Shown here piece by piece: positions 34,232 through 48,600 of a stretch of DNA of 64,000 nt. The notes beneath the pieces are model-generated. The model was not told the DNA's origin and ran no database searches. It worked only from the letters and a program-made list of their open reading frames with translations. Source of the DNA: Archilochus colubris (taxonomy: Eukaryota > Chordata > Aves > Apodiformes > Trochilidae); the NCBI GenBank assembly GCA_023079485.1, contig CM041086.1:17678401-17742400 (forward strand), in the 5' to 3' direction. A program made the translations under genes and the position numbers. Within the stretch, counting starts at the first letter, position 1; each line of letters opens with the position of its first letter.

Positions 34232-37200
34232 CTCCCAAATGCTTCTTCACCTCTTCTTAGATCCTTTGTTTTAAATCCTTTGTTAGTGTTTTAATGTTAG
34301 ATAGTTAAAATGGAGCTTTTCTCCATTTCAGACTCCTAACTCCCCGTAATACAGAAATAATACCTCTCCTGGAACTATTTAAACTGTGTTAGCAGGCTCT
34401 GGAATGGTAGTTTAGCTGAGCTTTTAACAGGTTTAATCTCTTTCTGGGTATTAATCCTTCCAGAACCTCTGATAAAATTTGTTGCTTTTCTCTGAGTCCC
34501 TCCCACGCTGTCAATATCTGTCTGAAATGAGTTGCTTCGTGCAGAACAAACCATGGGAGGAGGGACTGTTACAGCTTCTTACAGATCTTGCTCCCATTTC
34601 TGTGCATCTCAAACTCCTCTTTGATTTCCTGCAACTGTTTCTTCTGTGATCCCTTGCCCTGTGAGCATCTCTCCCACTGAATATGGGTTTAAAATGAGTT
34701 TGCCTCCCATTTGTTGGCTGTATTTCTCAGTTCTCAGATGCATTTGTGAGGATTTCTTGTTCAGCCTCACCAGGGAATGTTAGTGACTAACGTCACCTCT
34801 TCCACATTGCAGTGAAGATGTCAAGGTGTCAAAGACTGCTCCAAATATTGGGTCCCAATTTCTAGTTTGTGGCACTCCCTATCTCAAATGCTCCTTCAAG
34901 ACCATAACCATACGTGCTCCTTGGGTGGGTGCTTAGCTGCTTCCCACCCATGACTTTATTCCTGATGGTTCTCCCAAGCCCAGAGGGGACAAGGAGTCCA
35001 TCCCAGCCAGGAGCTCAGTGCAGGGAACCAGCGAGGCTCTGCCCCAGCTGTGCCCTCTTCTTTTCATACAAAGCAACCAGGGCTCACCCCAGGCCTCTGC
35101 TCGTCAATGAAATGGGACAGGCAAGGGAAAGGAAGGATTTTCCCCAGCCAGGGATTAGCTCCACATGAGCTGTTCTGCTGCCAGTTCTTCTGGGGTCCAT
35201 CATGTCCCAGCATGAGTTGGGTGCTTTTCACCCAGAGGCTGGTACAGGTTTTATGTACACTCCATTTGCCTTTCCCTTCCAATTTGAGAGTTGACTTCTG
35301 GTTTGTTTTGGGTTTTCTTTTATTTTTTTTATTTTTTTTTTTTTTGAGTGTAGGTGTTTTAAAATTAACATTTTAATTCACCTTTAGAGTTGCCACTTGA
35401 CTACTTCTTTGTTGCAGCACGTCCTGATTAATGATTAATTGCAAAGGACATGTTCTGACTCCTGCCTGTGTCCCGGGGTGCTTGTCGCAGCAATGATGCA
35501 CTAGGTGATTACTCACTGCCCTTAACCTGACAGCTGGGTTCCTTCCCTCACTGGTTAATGACCTTGACCAGGTACTGGTTTGTGATGATGGGGAGGGTTG
35601 TAGGACCCTGGGGATGTGCAGATTTTGCTTTTGCTTGCGTGACCTTCATTTTACCTAAGTAAGAAAAAGGGACTGTTCCGTGAACAGATGGAGTGTTATT
35701 TCTAGAGGTAGGTGAATAATGCAGAAAATTATTCATTCAAAACCCCTTCAGACAACTCAAATGTTTGCTTTAAGATAGTGTTGCAAATCCTAGTGCAAAT
35801 ATCTGCTCACATGAATGTTCAATCCAGCTAGCTGGGAAATTGGGTGTGAATGTGATAGTCATCCAGTCCAGGAGCAGAACAGCACCAGGTGACTTAATTG
35901 ATCCACTAAGAAAATTAGGAATAATCATTATTTTAAGCAGTGGTTACAGAACAGAGAGTTTGTAAGCAATGCAGAGTCAAGTTACACTAAAAACAAGTTG
36001 TCAGACCAGAGCAGGTAAAAAATAATAATGTGAAAAACAGTCTGTTTATGGATAATTCACCAAGGAGGAAAGGCTGCTAAAATCAGCAAATGTTTGCTGC
36101 AAATAGTTAGCTTGGCTCTTGTTGTTCCTTAATGAATTGAAGCTACTAGCCAGGGAAAACATCACGTTGTCTTGAAAAACAAATCATATTTGGATGCCTC
36201 TTTCCATGCATTTGGACCCATTTTAACAGAAACACACTAATTAAGCTGTGGAGATGATTTTGTTATGGCAGGAATGAAAGCGACTTCGCAGCTATAACTG
36301 TTCAGCTTTGAAGTGCCAGAATAGGTATATGGGGAGAGATGCCTTTTCATTCCATTGCATTTCTCTTTGATATTTGTATCCCTTTACTTCCCATACAGCT
36401 TCAGAGAACATTTCAGCTCTCTTGGGGGCTGAGGCAAAGGGCCTGGCTCTGGGGTCTCCAAGCTGCCATTTCTGTCAGAGGGAGTTTGCCACCGACCAGC
36501 CTGAAGAATCATGACCACGGCCTCATTTGTACACAGATGGTGACTGGCTCACAAATTCCCAAGCTTCATGACATGCTTTCTGATGCACAGGGAACTGAAT
36601 GAGTCATAGTGCTCTAGCTATGGTCTTTCTGGATGGAAATTATACTTTTAAATCCATAGTGTGATTACATACAGCGGTGATGGGCTCGTTTGAAGGAGCT
36701 GGAATGTGAGCCATTAAGTGGAGTGGCTGCCATTACCTACTGAATTTGCCAACAGATAATAGACAATGATATTTCATCTGTGACAACTTTGCCCTCGAGA
36801 CTTGGAATAGAATTATCTTGGTATGTAGCTGTTTTCTTCAGCCCCATCCAGGTGATAATGTTGTTACACAGCAAATGTGGGCTTTTATGGCAAGGATAGG
36901 TGCAACCCAGAGGGATGGGATCTGCATGTGTCTTCTGCAGCATGACCTGGAAAGGGGCAGAGCTGAGACGAGGGGCTTGCCAGCCTGTTTTAATTAGAGG
37001 CTGAGATGTGGAGACCCAGGGTGCAGTGCAGTTGAGGGCAGAGAGTTGTGGCAAGTGTCAGCTTTGCATCACTCTGTTAAAGAGGATGTTTTGGCTGTGG
37101 CAATTTTCCACAAAATCTGAGAAGCCATCAGACAGTGACTTTTGTTCATTCCTAACCTGAATTGAGAAAAGCAGCTTAGAGGTGGAAGGCTGCATATCCC

Positions 37201-39052
37201 CTTCCTGATCTGGCCAATCCATGTAATAGGCTTACAGGGTCTGATGGCAATCTGCAGGAGTTACACACATTTAACTTGCATCCATTTATTACCTTCCTGA
37301 TGAGGCAGCCTTTTACATCCAGGGTTGGCTGTTGAGCTTTTAGCAGGGAAAAAACTCTGGTAATGCAAAGTCAATTAGATGGGAATGAGAATGTCATGGC
37401 AGGGACCTGGTATCTCTCTGCTGAAACCAGGGGAGCAAAGGTTGCTGCTGGGATGTCCATGTGCTGCTCCTTGGCCTTCCACTTCCCCAAAAGCAAAGCT
37501 CCTGGCATTGAGCAGGCTTTTGAAATGTGGGAATGATGCAGGGTATGAAGCAGGAGATCCTTGGTCCATGGGGTGCTGTGCTGACCCTGGGCTTGGAGAT
37601 CCAGAGGACACCCTGGGGTTTGTTTTCATGAGTGTCTCAAGGGGAGAAGCTGATTTACATCCTTTACTTCTAAATCCTACCTGTTTGTCCTCTTGGGAGC
37701 TGACATGGATGAAAGGTGAGCTACAAGTGCAAGCTGTCGTGGCTCTGATGTGTTGAGCTCTTCTTGCCTTTGTTGTGTTGTTACTGACTGCACAGGTGGG
37801 GTGGGGGCTCAGGATGCCTCTCCCTTCTTCTTGGTCCAGGTGCTGGAACAGTGAAAGACATAAGGAAGGCTTGCGTTTTTGCTCTGGAAGATCATAATTT
37901 AGGGGCCAGAAGCTTTGTGGGGCCATTTCTCACTCTGGGTGCTCATCCTGGTTTTTCTTCTTGCTGCCTGAGGCAGAAGCAATGGGATCTTCCCTGGGCA
38001 GCTCCTGGTTTGCTCCTCTTCCACTGGCTTGGCTGGCAGTCAGCTGGGTCTGGTGCTGCCCCTGCATCACCCCAAGCCAGAGGGGGTTTCTGGGTGTCAT
38101 GTGTTGTTTCTCCAGCCATTGCTCACTTGGAAGTTGCATTTAATTAAACTTCTGTAAGCTCAGTTTGTAGATGGCATTCTCCTCTTTGTGCTCATCTGCC
38201 AACAAGCTGCTCCTTGGCTGTATTAGATGTGAGCTGCAGTGACTTACACTAAGAAATCCAGAGCTCAGAACAGCAAAGGAGCCTGAGCAGTGAGTGTAAT
38301 CAGTATAATACATTCATTTGGACTTAAATCCAGCCTGGGCACTGATTTGCACTAATAACAGCCAGTACTTTTTAAGTTCCAAGTTCTCATCACTTACTGA
38401 AAATATCTCTCTCTCTCTTTTTTTTTTTTTTTTTTATGTTATCATGTTGGCATGGTGCTACAGCACCAATAGATGGGAATTATGTGTTATTAAATCTATT
38501 ACTGAAGATGTATTTTAATGTGTTGCAGAGTAACATGACATAATCCAGGCGTCTGCCTCGTCTTTAAAAGGTATTTTAAAACAGATTGCAGTGATTGAGA
38601 TCATGAGGGGGCTCTTGCAGCTTGTTCCTTGTACTTGGCCATCCAGGAATAATGTTTCTGTTTTGTATTAATAGCCCTACATTTGAATTAATTTCCTTTC
38701 ATGATTTTTAGACCCTGGCCAACTGTGTCAGCTTTTATAGGACAAAGTATCTACTCAGGCTTTCATTAGTTCTGCTCCTGTCACTATTCATTTCACTATG
38801 AATTCCTGATTTGAGATAAGGGAAGTTGCTCCACTGAGTAGTCCTGGTGTGTGTGCTGTGTATGTGTCTGTCTCATTGCCTCCTGCTATGCAGAGCTGGG
38901 ACACTGAGCTGTGTGTCACCACTTGCTTTCTCCTGCAGCTTCAGGGGTAGGAGCCTGGGCTGAGCAGGGCTGGGTGCTGCTGAGCAGGGTGTTGTGTTGC
39001 ATCATGCAATCCCCTGAGAGTAATTCCTGTAATTTGCTCATTAATTCCCTTT

Positions 39053-39091
39053 TATATATATATTTTTGTTGTTGTTGTTGTTTGTTTGTTT
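39053..39091. repeat. TA and GTT/GTTT microsatellite
   Basis: Five TA dinucleotides followed by T-rich sequence and repeats of GTT, then GTTT. Confidence 0.85.
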
Positions 39092-42000
39092 GGAAACTTC
39101 CATGCCCCGAAGTAACAGGTGATGGATGGATGGAAATAATCTCTAAACCACCAAAGTGCTCTCACCTTCCTCAGAGCAGGAGCTACAACTGTATCTTCCC
39201 TCCCTGCAAAAACTGTCTGCTTGCTCTGATGAACTCAGTTTGCCTATAATCAGCCAGTCTGCTCCACATGAGAGAAGTCTTTTGCTTTCCAGGTTCAACA
39301 AAGGCTTCTGGGATGAGTCTGGATTTGGCATTCCTGACATTTCCACTCAAGTCTTGGTTATCCAGGAAGGGGTCTGGAGGGTGTGGATCAGCTACACCCT
39401 GGGTACAGGGATGCTGTGGGTGAGCTCTGGGCTGTACCCTCCTCCCTGGGCCCCTGAGCTCAGTGTTCCACAGCAGCCTCTTACTCCTCAGTGTACATTC
39501 CCAGAGCCTAATTTGTATCTATTCTGTAATATCCTTTTTGCTTATCTGCCTTATTCTGCACCTTGGGTAACTGAGAGAGAACTGCATCCCCCTTCCCCAG
39601 CAGTGCTCTGTACACAGAGCTTCGATCTTATCTGCCCCCTGTGTGAGCTGCAGGGCTGGTCTGAGGCTTCAGAAACCCTGGAAACATTGCTCAGGGATCC
39701 TGCCTGCTCCCCCCACCACACAGCACAGGGCAGCTCAGCCCAGGAAGATTGAACCAGGCATAAATCAGAGCTCAGCTTTGGCCCTCTGACCACAGGAGGG
39801 ATTTCCAGGACAGAGGGCTCAGAGGCAGCTACAGCCATCGTTGAGGAATCTGGGGAGTTCCTTCTGGGGTCAGAAGGCTGGGATTTGCATGGGCATTTTA
39901 GATTTAGATCTTGAAAGGTGTTTAGACATCAGTTTTTCCATGTGCTGTAATGAAGGATTGATGCTGACAGCCTGGGTTGGCCCCGGGTCAGTCAGGCACC
40001 GGGTGCTGCTCTGCCTGGCTTGGACAAAAGGTGCTGTTTTCCTCAGAGCAGTTTAAACTCTGAGTCCCAGAACCAATCTCATAATTTATCTGAGTTAAAA
40101 GATTATGGTTAGTGGATATTTGTAATTACTCTGTATGAAAGATGTGTTCATCAGGCAAGGGGAGGCTTAATGTGCCCAGCACGCAAAAGGGATTGGAAAG
40201 CAATTAGGGTGACATATGCAGCATCAAAGCCCAGGGCTTGCTGGTGCTCTGGAGCCAATTACACCCCCCACAAGCTGTGCTTTCCTGAGGTAACTCTGTC
40301 TGGTTACCAGGCCTTTTCCTCAGTGCTGCCCCAGCTTTATAGGCACCCTCAGCTTTCCAGTGAGCATCCCAACAACATGGACAATAACCACAATAAAGTG
40401 GAGGAGAAGAGCAATGCCAGACCCTGGAGACTGTGTGAGGCCAGGTGATTTCATGTGTGCCAGGCAGGAATCTTTTCAACAACATTCAAAACAATGAAAA
40501 AATATAATAACCCACTCCTAATGAGCCTTCAAGTCTGTCCTGATTCTGCACCTTTAGCTCTAGATACAAAGCTTCCAACCAAGGGTACCAGTCCTCCCAG
40601 AAGATGGGGATATCAGAGCTTTCTCAGTCCAATCAGCCTCTTTCAGCTAAAATCCAGCCATTAGTCAAATTCATCAAGGGGCTTGAAAGCAGAAAGGGAA
40701 ATTCTTTGCCTCATGCTTAACCTTTGTGTGATTGCACCTCTTCAGAGAATAAGCAAATCAAGTGGAAATGCCCTCCCCTTTGTTTTGTGAACCAGCCGTG
40801 TGGCCAATTGGCTATGATTTGGCTTTATTCAGTTGGTATCCTTGCTGCCTGGGAGGTTTAAAAATAAACACACAAAGGGACTATTGGGAGATAATGCAAG
40901 AGCAGAAGTGCAACATGATGAGTTGGGGTGACATTTTCCTGTTCTCCCTTTTCCTCTGCTCTGTCAGCTGGGTGAACCTGCCCAAGCTGTAAAAACCAGT
41001 GCAATGTTGGACTGAACCATGGGCTGCAGCTTCTGGTCTCTGCACAGCTCAGGTGAGCACCCATGGAAACTCTCCTGTGCTCATACTCTGTGGGGGGCTC
41101 TCATGGGAGAGATGGACGAGTGGAGCTCAGCAGAGCTGCAAATGCCCTCCTTGGGAAATCCTGCGGATGAGGATATTGCCCTGGCAGTCTGTGGAACTGC
41201 TGGTGAGGGAGCAATGCAGCTGGAACCAAGAGGGTGAAGCAGCATGAGGTGCCTTTCTTCTGGGAACGTGGGAAGCACAGTGGTGTTCTCATTTGCCTGA
41301 GGGTTTGCAGGTTTGTGTCTTCAGATCTACTGGAGCATTGATTTCCTTACTCTGAATGCCAGCTCTCTGTACATTCTTGTTAGAAGATATTTTTGGAGTT
41401 ACACAGAGCAGTGTCTTCTTTTCCCTTTTTTCTTTTCCTCATTAAGTCTATTGAGTTGTGGTGCTGGGACACAGAAGTGGCCCCATACCTGTCTAGCCTG
41501 GTACTTCTCTTTGACCATGGCCAGGTGTTTGCTAGGAGGTGAAAAAGGAGCTACAATGAACAGTGACTCAGGTCCCTTACCTGTGCCCAGCATCCTGGTG
41601 GTTACTCTGGTTGTCTGCCCACTGAAAAACCTTTTTCTTCACCCCACACAGCATGTGGTTGGCAGTGCTCTGGAGTATCCTGTAAAAGAGGAAAAAATAT
41701 TCTTAAGAAATAATTTAAGAAAGTTGAAGAAATGCTCATGGACATTTCTCCTGCACTGATGTTACAGTTCCTTGTGAAAGCATCAAGGAACTTTTCTCTT
41801 TGGGCTCTTTAGTTTGAACAACCAATTACCAAGAAGAATTGATTGCAGTGGGAACTCAGACTTTCACCTGAAGACAAGCAGCAGTCAGGGTATAAAACCA
41901 AACGTATCACCTATTGCATTTCTTCTAGCTGCCTCCCTCTTCTTATGAGTAAGACACTTATCCTGAATATCTAAGCCCTCATCTCAGTAACTTGATAAGG

Positions 42001-45000
42001 CTGAGATGCTGTGAATTCTTCTGGTGGGTACCAAGAACCTGATTTTATTTTTCAGCCTCTGCATACTGAGAAACTGCTGGGTCTGGGAAGGTGTGGTTCA
42101 GTATTTAGCTATTCCTGTTGTGATGGTTATTGTTAAATCCAGTTCTTTGTTACCTCTTTTTAGTGATGGCCAGGTCGTAGGTGGGGTGAACGTAAGATGC
42201 TGGAAATGAAAACTTCTGCATCACCCAATTAAATGCAGGGAAACATGAATTTTTAGGGTATGATTCACCTCACTCAGAGGTAGACAACTGAAATAGCCGA
42301 GATGAATCACAACTCCTGATGTGTCTCTTTCTCTTCATTGGTTATAAGAAGTCCAGATGACTCTCTCTGTGTGCTAGACATGTAAAATTACAAGAGATAA
42401 GTCCCTTTCAGGGTCTTTGGCTGGGGATGTCTGACCACAGTGCTAAGACTCAGATTTGAAACCACGAGACGTGAACTTTCTGGAGTGAAGAGCTCCTATG
42501 CTGAATTTCTCTCAGAAATAATATTTTACCCTGACCTTTCTCTAGTTCATCATCTCTTGCTGCTGCAGATGTCAGGTTCTGTCTCTGCAGCCCTGCCCTG
42601 AAAGAGTCAGACAGCTCCATGGATGCAGCAAGATGTCTTGCAAAATAAATCTAACTGCGTCTTTTAATCTGAGGCTCTGATGTTCTCTCAATGGACCAAG
42701 CACGTGCAGTGGCTGGAACTTGTATTCTGCCATCCTGCTGTTCTCCTTTTCTCACAGCCTGCACTGTATTTGGGTTTTGGAAGGCCAGGGCTTGCTCACA
42801 GTCTTCCTGGCATGTGGATCCCTTTCTTGGGCTAACAATACAGACCTGGGGTTGGGAGGAACCAGCTTGAAGAACCTCTCTTCCATCCAGTGGTACCTCT
42901 GATCTCTTTGGGAGTAGTTTACAGTTCTGGTCATCTCTGTCCAAGAGAGATGGAGGAAAAATATCCAGAGCTGGTGAAATGGTCAGGGGAGGGAAGAGTC
43001 ATTTGCCAAGAGAAGGCTGGAAGAGCAGAGCTTGCTTCCCCTGGGGTGAAGAGGGAACAGTGTCCAGGAACATGACAGGGGAAAACATCAGTGAAGGTGA
43101 AGAGCTCAGTCCTGGCAGAAGAACAGATAACTGTTAACTGGTCTTGAATATATTGAGGGTTTTTTCTTCATCTGTGAAGTCTTCCAGATCTGCCTTGGGG
43201 TTCTTTGTGGTTTAAACTGATTTGTATTTATGAAATCATACAGAAACTCTGACTTGGAGTGACACAAGGGGATGTGAGGGGGAAGTGTCTGGGTTGAACA
43301 TTCAGTTGTTGCACTGCAATCACAAATCAATCTCTATAACTGTTATTTTTCCAGCTGTAGCTAAGTGAGGGCCTAGAGCTGGGGTGGACTGAGGCTCCTG
43401 CACCATCTGGCTTCCCCTACCAGCAGTTTGGGTGGGATGCCTTGGTGCCTAGCTCCTCACAGCTCTCTATCAGAAGCACAAACAAACGTGGGATAAATCC
43501 ACACTAACACAGGAGGTGCCCTCTGGGAGAAGCTCAGCAGATCAGTGAGGTCGATTGCTTGACCCTTCAGTGAGGGTTTCTCCCCAACCCCTGCCTCTTT
43601 CCTGCCTGCTGCCAGGGGATCTTGTGAGGCTCATGCACAGAACCCCCCTGCATGATATAAGAAGAAGCTCTGCTCCTTTTACAGCTGATTTTGAATTAGA
43701 AAGGATGATTTGTTATATGGGAAGTAGAGAGAACATTGTTTTAGTCTATCCTCTGCAGGAACAAGAGGCCCACTGATTAGATCCACCTTGGCTTTTAAGA
43801 ATGAAAGGCCAAGTTGGGCTCTTTTAGGTCTTGCTGCTTTGTGTACACCTGATTCTGGTAATTAAGGAGCCCTGAAACTGCAGCTGTAATCATCCCAAAC
43901 CTAAGGAGCTTCATTTCATAAAGGCAGCCAGTTTGAGGCAAGTGGTAACTCAGGTCCTTTAATCTGTGGACTGAAGTACCTACGGGGGCTTCAATGCTCT
44001 TGCATGTTTATGCTGAGCCCCCTGCAGCAGTGCCAGAAGGTTTCCTGCAAGTTCTGGCTGTGCAGGCAGTTGTCAGCAGGCAGCTGGGGAAATCAAACTA
44101 AGGAAAGGGCCACTGCCAAACCTCCCACCATCCCCAGTGCCTCTGCCCTCAGACAGCCCTGCCTGTGGGCTTGGTACCCCTTGCCTGGGTGGCAGGGAAA
44201 TCTGTGGCTGTTAAAGCCATGTGGAAGGTCTGTAATGGTTACAGTGCTGAGCTCTTTGTGAGCTGAAATTGTGATTTGGAGGAGAGCCCAAGTGCATATT
44301 CAGTGTGTCTCAGGTGGCAGAATTACTGAAGAAGGTTGAAGATGGCTCTGAGAAGCTAATAAGCATATGGCTAAAGTCTGTGTTTGCTGGGACAGCCTCA
44401 CTGTTCAGTGCAGATTTCCTGCAGTGGACAAAACATAAACACAATTTATTATTCTACTAAAAAACTACATGAGCATCATTCTGAGGAGCAGCGGGTGTCC
44501 CGGGCAGGGGGGATGCTTTGTCTTGTGGATGCACAAGCATCAGTGCTGGGATGAGTCCTTCCCACCAGCATCTAGCAGGAGTTTTATAGATATAAACTAG
44601 GTAGTGGCTCACAATGAAAATGGGAACTGGTTAGGTCCTTGCTGTGGTGTTGGTCCAGCTGCAAGGCAGCCCCATGGAGAGGCATTCAGAAGGTCCTGGT
44701 GGACACCAGGCTGACCTCAGTCCAGTTTCTCCTGCCTGCAGGGTGAGGTTTGGCCTCGCTGGGACGGGCTCCAGGCCAGGGCTCACAGGGGTCACTGGGC
44801 TGCCAGGGAGCCCTTCCTGTCCCTTGGGAGCTTGAGGATTTCAAAAGCAAGGGATGTCAGTAGCTCACCAGCACTAAACAAACACTGAACTCTCCCTTTA
44901 AAACAACCAAACAACAAGAATGTTTTTGTAACTGTCTTTGCATGGAAAACCTTCTGAGCCTGGAGCTGACATCTGATCCTTAACTGAGCAGGCTCTGAAC

Positions 45001-45286
45001 CCAAACTCCTTTGCAGGACACCATGGCTTGGTCTTACCACTTTGGGGACTCCCAGCCATAGGTTCCCCTGATGGACTTGTCCCCAAAAGCCATGTGTGGG
45101 GACAGATGTGCATGCTCCCAGCTCGGGGGTGGTGGTGGGAGGGGAGGTGTTGCTTTTCCCACACACAGCCTCTGAGGGTGCTGGAGGTGCCTGGCGTGGG
45201 TCGGAGCAGAGCCACAGGGTGGGGAGGTGCTCACGGACCACAGGGGAAAAATCTGTGGGTGATGGGATGGAGGGGAAAGTGTCTGA

Positions 45287-45610
<324 letters not shown>

Positions 45611-48600
45611 TGAATCACTGCTGACAGAGCTCAGAACCCAGCTGGGTACTGTGTTTGCCACGGGTGCTTATTTCCAGTGTGTTTGATTTGTGTCGGAAAA
45701 AAAGGGGGAGCAAAGACTTCAAAAGAGAGGAGAATGAGGTGGAGGGAGGCTGGAATAGCTGTTGGCTCTGCTTTTTATGCTCTTGGGATGTGGAGTGGCC
45801 CATGCTGGGTGTCTCAGCCCCTCCTTCAGCAGTTCTTAGGAAAAAGAGTTAAGTATTGTGCAGGCTACGAGTAGATGGTTTGGTGGGGCCTAAACATTCA
45901 CCCTGGTTAAAAGCAAGCCACGTTCAAAAGAGTTTTCTTGCCTGACTGGTTGCCCTCCCCTTTCCAAAAGCAGTGCTGCCTTTTGACTTCTCAGAAATTT
46001 TAGATATAAAATTACTCCACTAATTAGTCCATGACAAGCTCTGGTTATTTTTCTTTTCAGGGGACAAGGAACCATGTTGCTTGTCTCTGTTTTTCTGCTG
46101 AAGCTGGCTTTGCTGTCCCCAGCCACCTCCTGTGGCAATCTGACCTTTCACAAATACAAAGGATTTGGGAACTTAATTTTTTTATTCAGTACATGTTAAG
46201 AAAGCCAAAGGACAAGAAGATTCCCTTTTCTGCTACTGTCAGCCCCTGCCACAAGGTTTGGGTTCTCTCAAGCTCTCCTTGAGGAGTCAAGGCACCGGCT
46301 TTAACCTTGTGCACTTCCTGCTCCTCTCCCTTCTGTGCAGGGTTCAATAGGTGGAATCAGAGATTTAATTCCTTTAGAAGCTTAGGGGATATGGTTCAAA
46401 AACTGAAGTTTTCTTTTGCCTTGTAAAATTGTGTGCAAGGTGTCTCTTTCCTCGGAGCATCCCAAGCAATCTGACAAGTTCCAAGGCAGGCAGAGGGCAG
46501 ACCATTCCCTCCAGGACACATCCCAGGAAATGCCACGTTTGCTCTGGCTCCCTCCCTCTGCACCTTCCCTGCATCATCTGCAGCTCCAGTTACATCACTT
46601 CATCTGGGAAATAGCCAAATGGATTAGGAAAAAACTTGTTAAAACGTGTGAGGTAGTGATGTACAGAGAGCACTGAGAGGGGAGCCCAGCCCTTTGCTCA
46701 CTTCTGCCTCCCCTGGGCAGTTTTTTTCCCCCTGATGCTTGTCCAGTGCTGGGCTCAGACACCTGCCCTGCTTCCAGAAGGAGAAGCTGCATGATCTTGG
46801 GGGCACAAATGAGAATTAATACTTAAAAATAAGTACCAGGCATTTCAAAAAATAAACAAGCAGAGTTGTGGCACAGTTTGTCCACAGCTCTGTAGAGGAC
46901 GTTGAAGGGGAAAATTCTCTGCTCGGGTTTACAGACCAGAGCTGTCTTCTCCAGGCAGCACTTCTGGGTGTGCTCTGTCTGTCTGCCCTGTGCTGAGGTG
47001 ACAGCTGCCATTTGGGCTGTCATGTTCTCCCCTCTGCTGGCTGAGGTCACTTGCTTTGCCTCTTCCATTCTGTTCCTGCAAACTCCCCCCCCACCCCCTT
47101 CACTCCCTGTCTGCCTTGGTGAGTAATTTGAACCAGATGCCTGCAGAACCTGTGGGGCTTTCAGAGCAGGTGCCTGGAACCCCTCTTTTGCATGCAGGAC
47201 CATTGCAGCAGCTTTATGTTCCTCCAGGGTCCTGCCAAGGGCCATTTAACCTGAACACCTTTCACTTTCCTCTGCTCTCCATTTTTAACCCATGTATTTC
47301 TTATTCAGCTGATCACTCTTTCATAATGAGGAGGCTGGTTTTATTCTCTGTTGTACTTTGAGCTCTGTTTTTTTAAGATGGTGCCAACAACCTGCCCAAT
47401 TTAGCCTGGGTGGTTCTAGTTTTACTTGCAAAATAATTGCTTTCCTTTATATCTGTATTTTTCTTATGCAAGTGCAGGAGGAGATGGGAACAACATGTGG
47501 CATAGCAGAGGATGAAAGGCAGTTCAAGTGAGAGATGAGATGACAGGACAGACCAGACAGGTATAAACCCAACTAGGATTAATCTCAGGATATTTTAAAC
47601 TGCAGGTCTCTTGTAGGTACTAACAGGAGGTGCAGCAGCAGATCACTGCAAAGTCAGATTCCCCTTAAAAGTCTTTTGGATCACTTCTGAGAACAAAAGT
47701 GGGCTGGAAACCCAGCTTACAATGAGATGTCTGACGCTTCTTGCTCTCCAGCCAGATCATATGAAAATGTCTGGCAAAGCATTTGGCACTCACAAAATCT
47801 CATAGCAGGAAAAATTCACATTTGCAAGTGCAGAGGAAAACAGTAACCTGCTGATTCCCCCTTGGCCTCTTTTACACACGGAGCAAACAAAAACTGTGCT
47901 TGAATTGCTGCCTCCCTGCATAACACCTGAAGTTATCCTCTTCAGTGTTTGGGACTTGGCTAGAAGAAAGGCGGAGAGAGGAAAGCCATGGAGTTTGGAG
48001 AGCACAGGGACTTTCCAGGAGAAACAGGATGACAAAGCCATGCTTTTTGGGGAAGAAAACAAACACAACATAATAGAAGGAAAATTTGGAGCTAGGAAGC
48101 TATGGTGGATGGTTTCCTGCAGGAAGCTGTTGCACTCAGGGAGGATTTGAAAGCCCCCAAGTCAGTAGAGGTGGATGGGATCTCCAGAACTGGGTTTAAA
48201 GCTGAATAATGAGCTGGGTTTAGGACAGATCACAGTCTCTATGTTGGATTTTAGCACATGTGATCAGGTGTGTTTAAGGAATAGCCACTAAATGGAACTG
48301 TCAGCCTTGGGATTACCTGTTCAGTGTCTCTGAATGACCTGGCAACTTTGAGAGGGGTCTGAGGGGGTGGGAGGTACAATTGGAAAAAAAAAACAAACCA
48401 GGAATTTGGAACAGGATTTCTGATACTTGTGGTGGTGATGCTGCTTACTGCTCTTCTCTGTTGTGTGGATGACATAGCCTTGGGCTTTCTGTACACATTG
48501 TGGTACAAATGAGTTTTTGCATACCAGCACATCCAGCATCTACTCAGGAAAATAGGCTTAGTGTTTGTAGGGAAGAATTTACAGCACAGAATAACAATCC

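Noticed and set aside
37375..37926. 183-codon minus-strand ORF
   Set aside because: No domain, signal or family recognised; consistent with chance in GC-moderate intron.
39156..39752. 198-codon plus-strand ORF
   Set aside because: It lacks a convincing ATG start, splice sites or any recognisable domain; composition is like the flanking intron.
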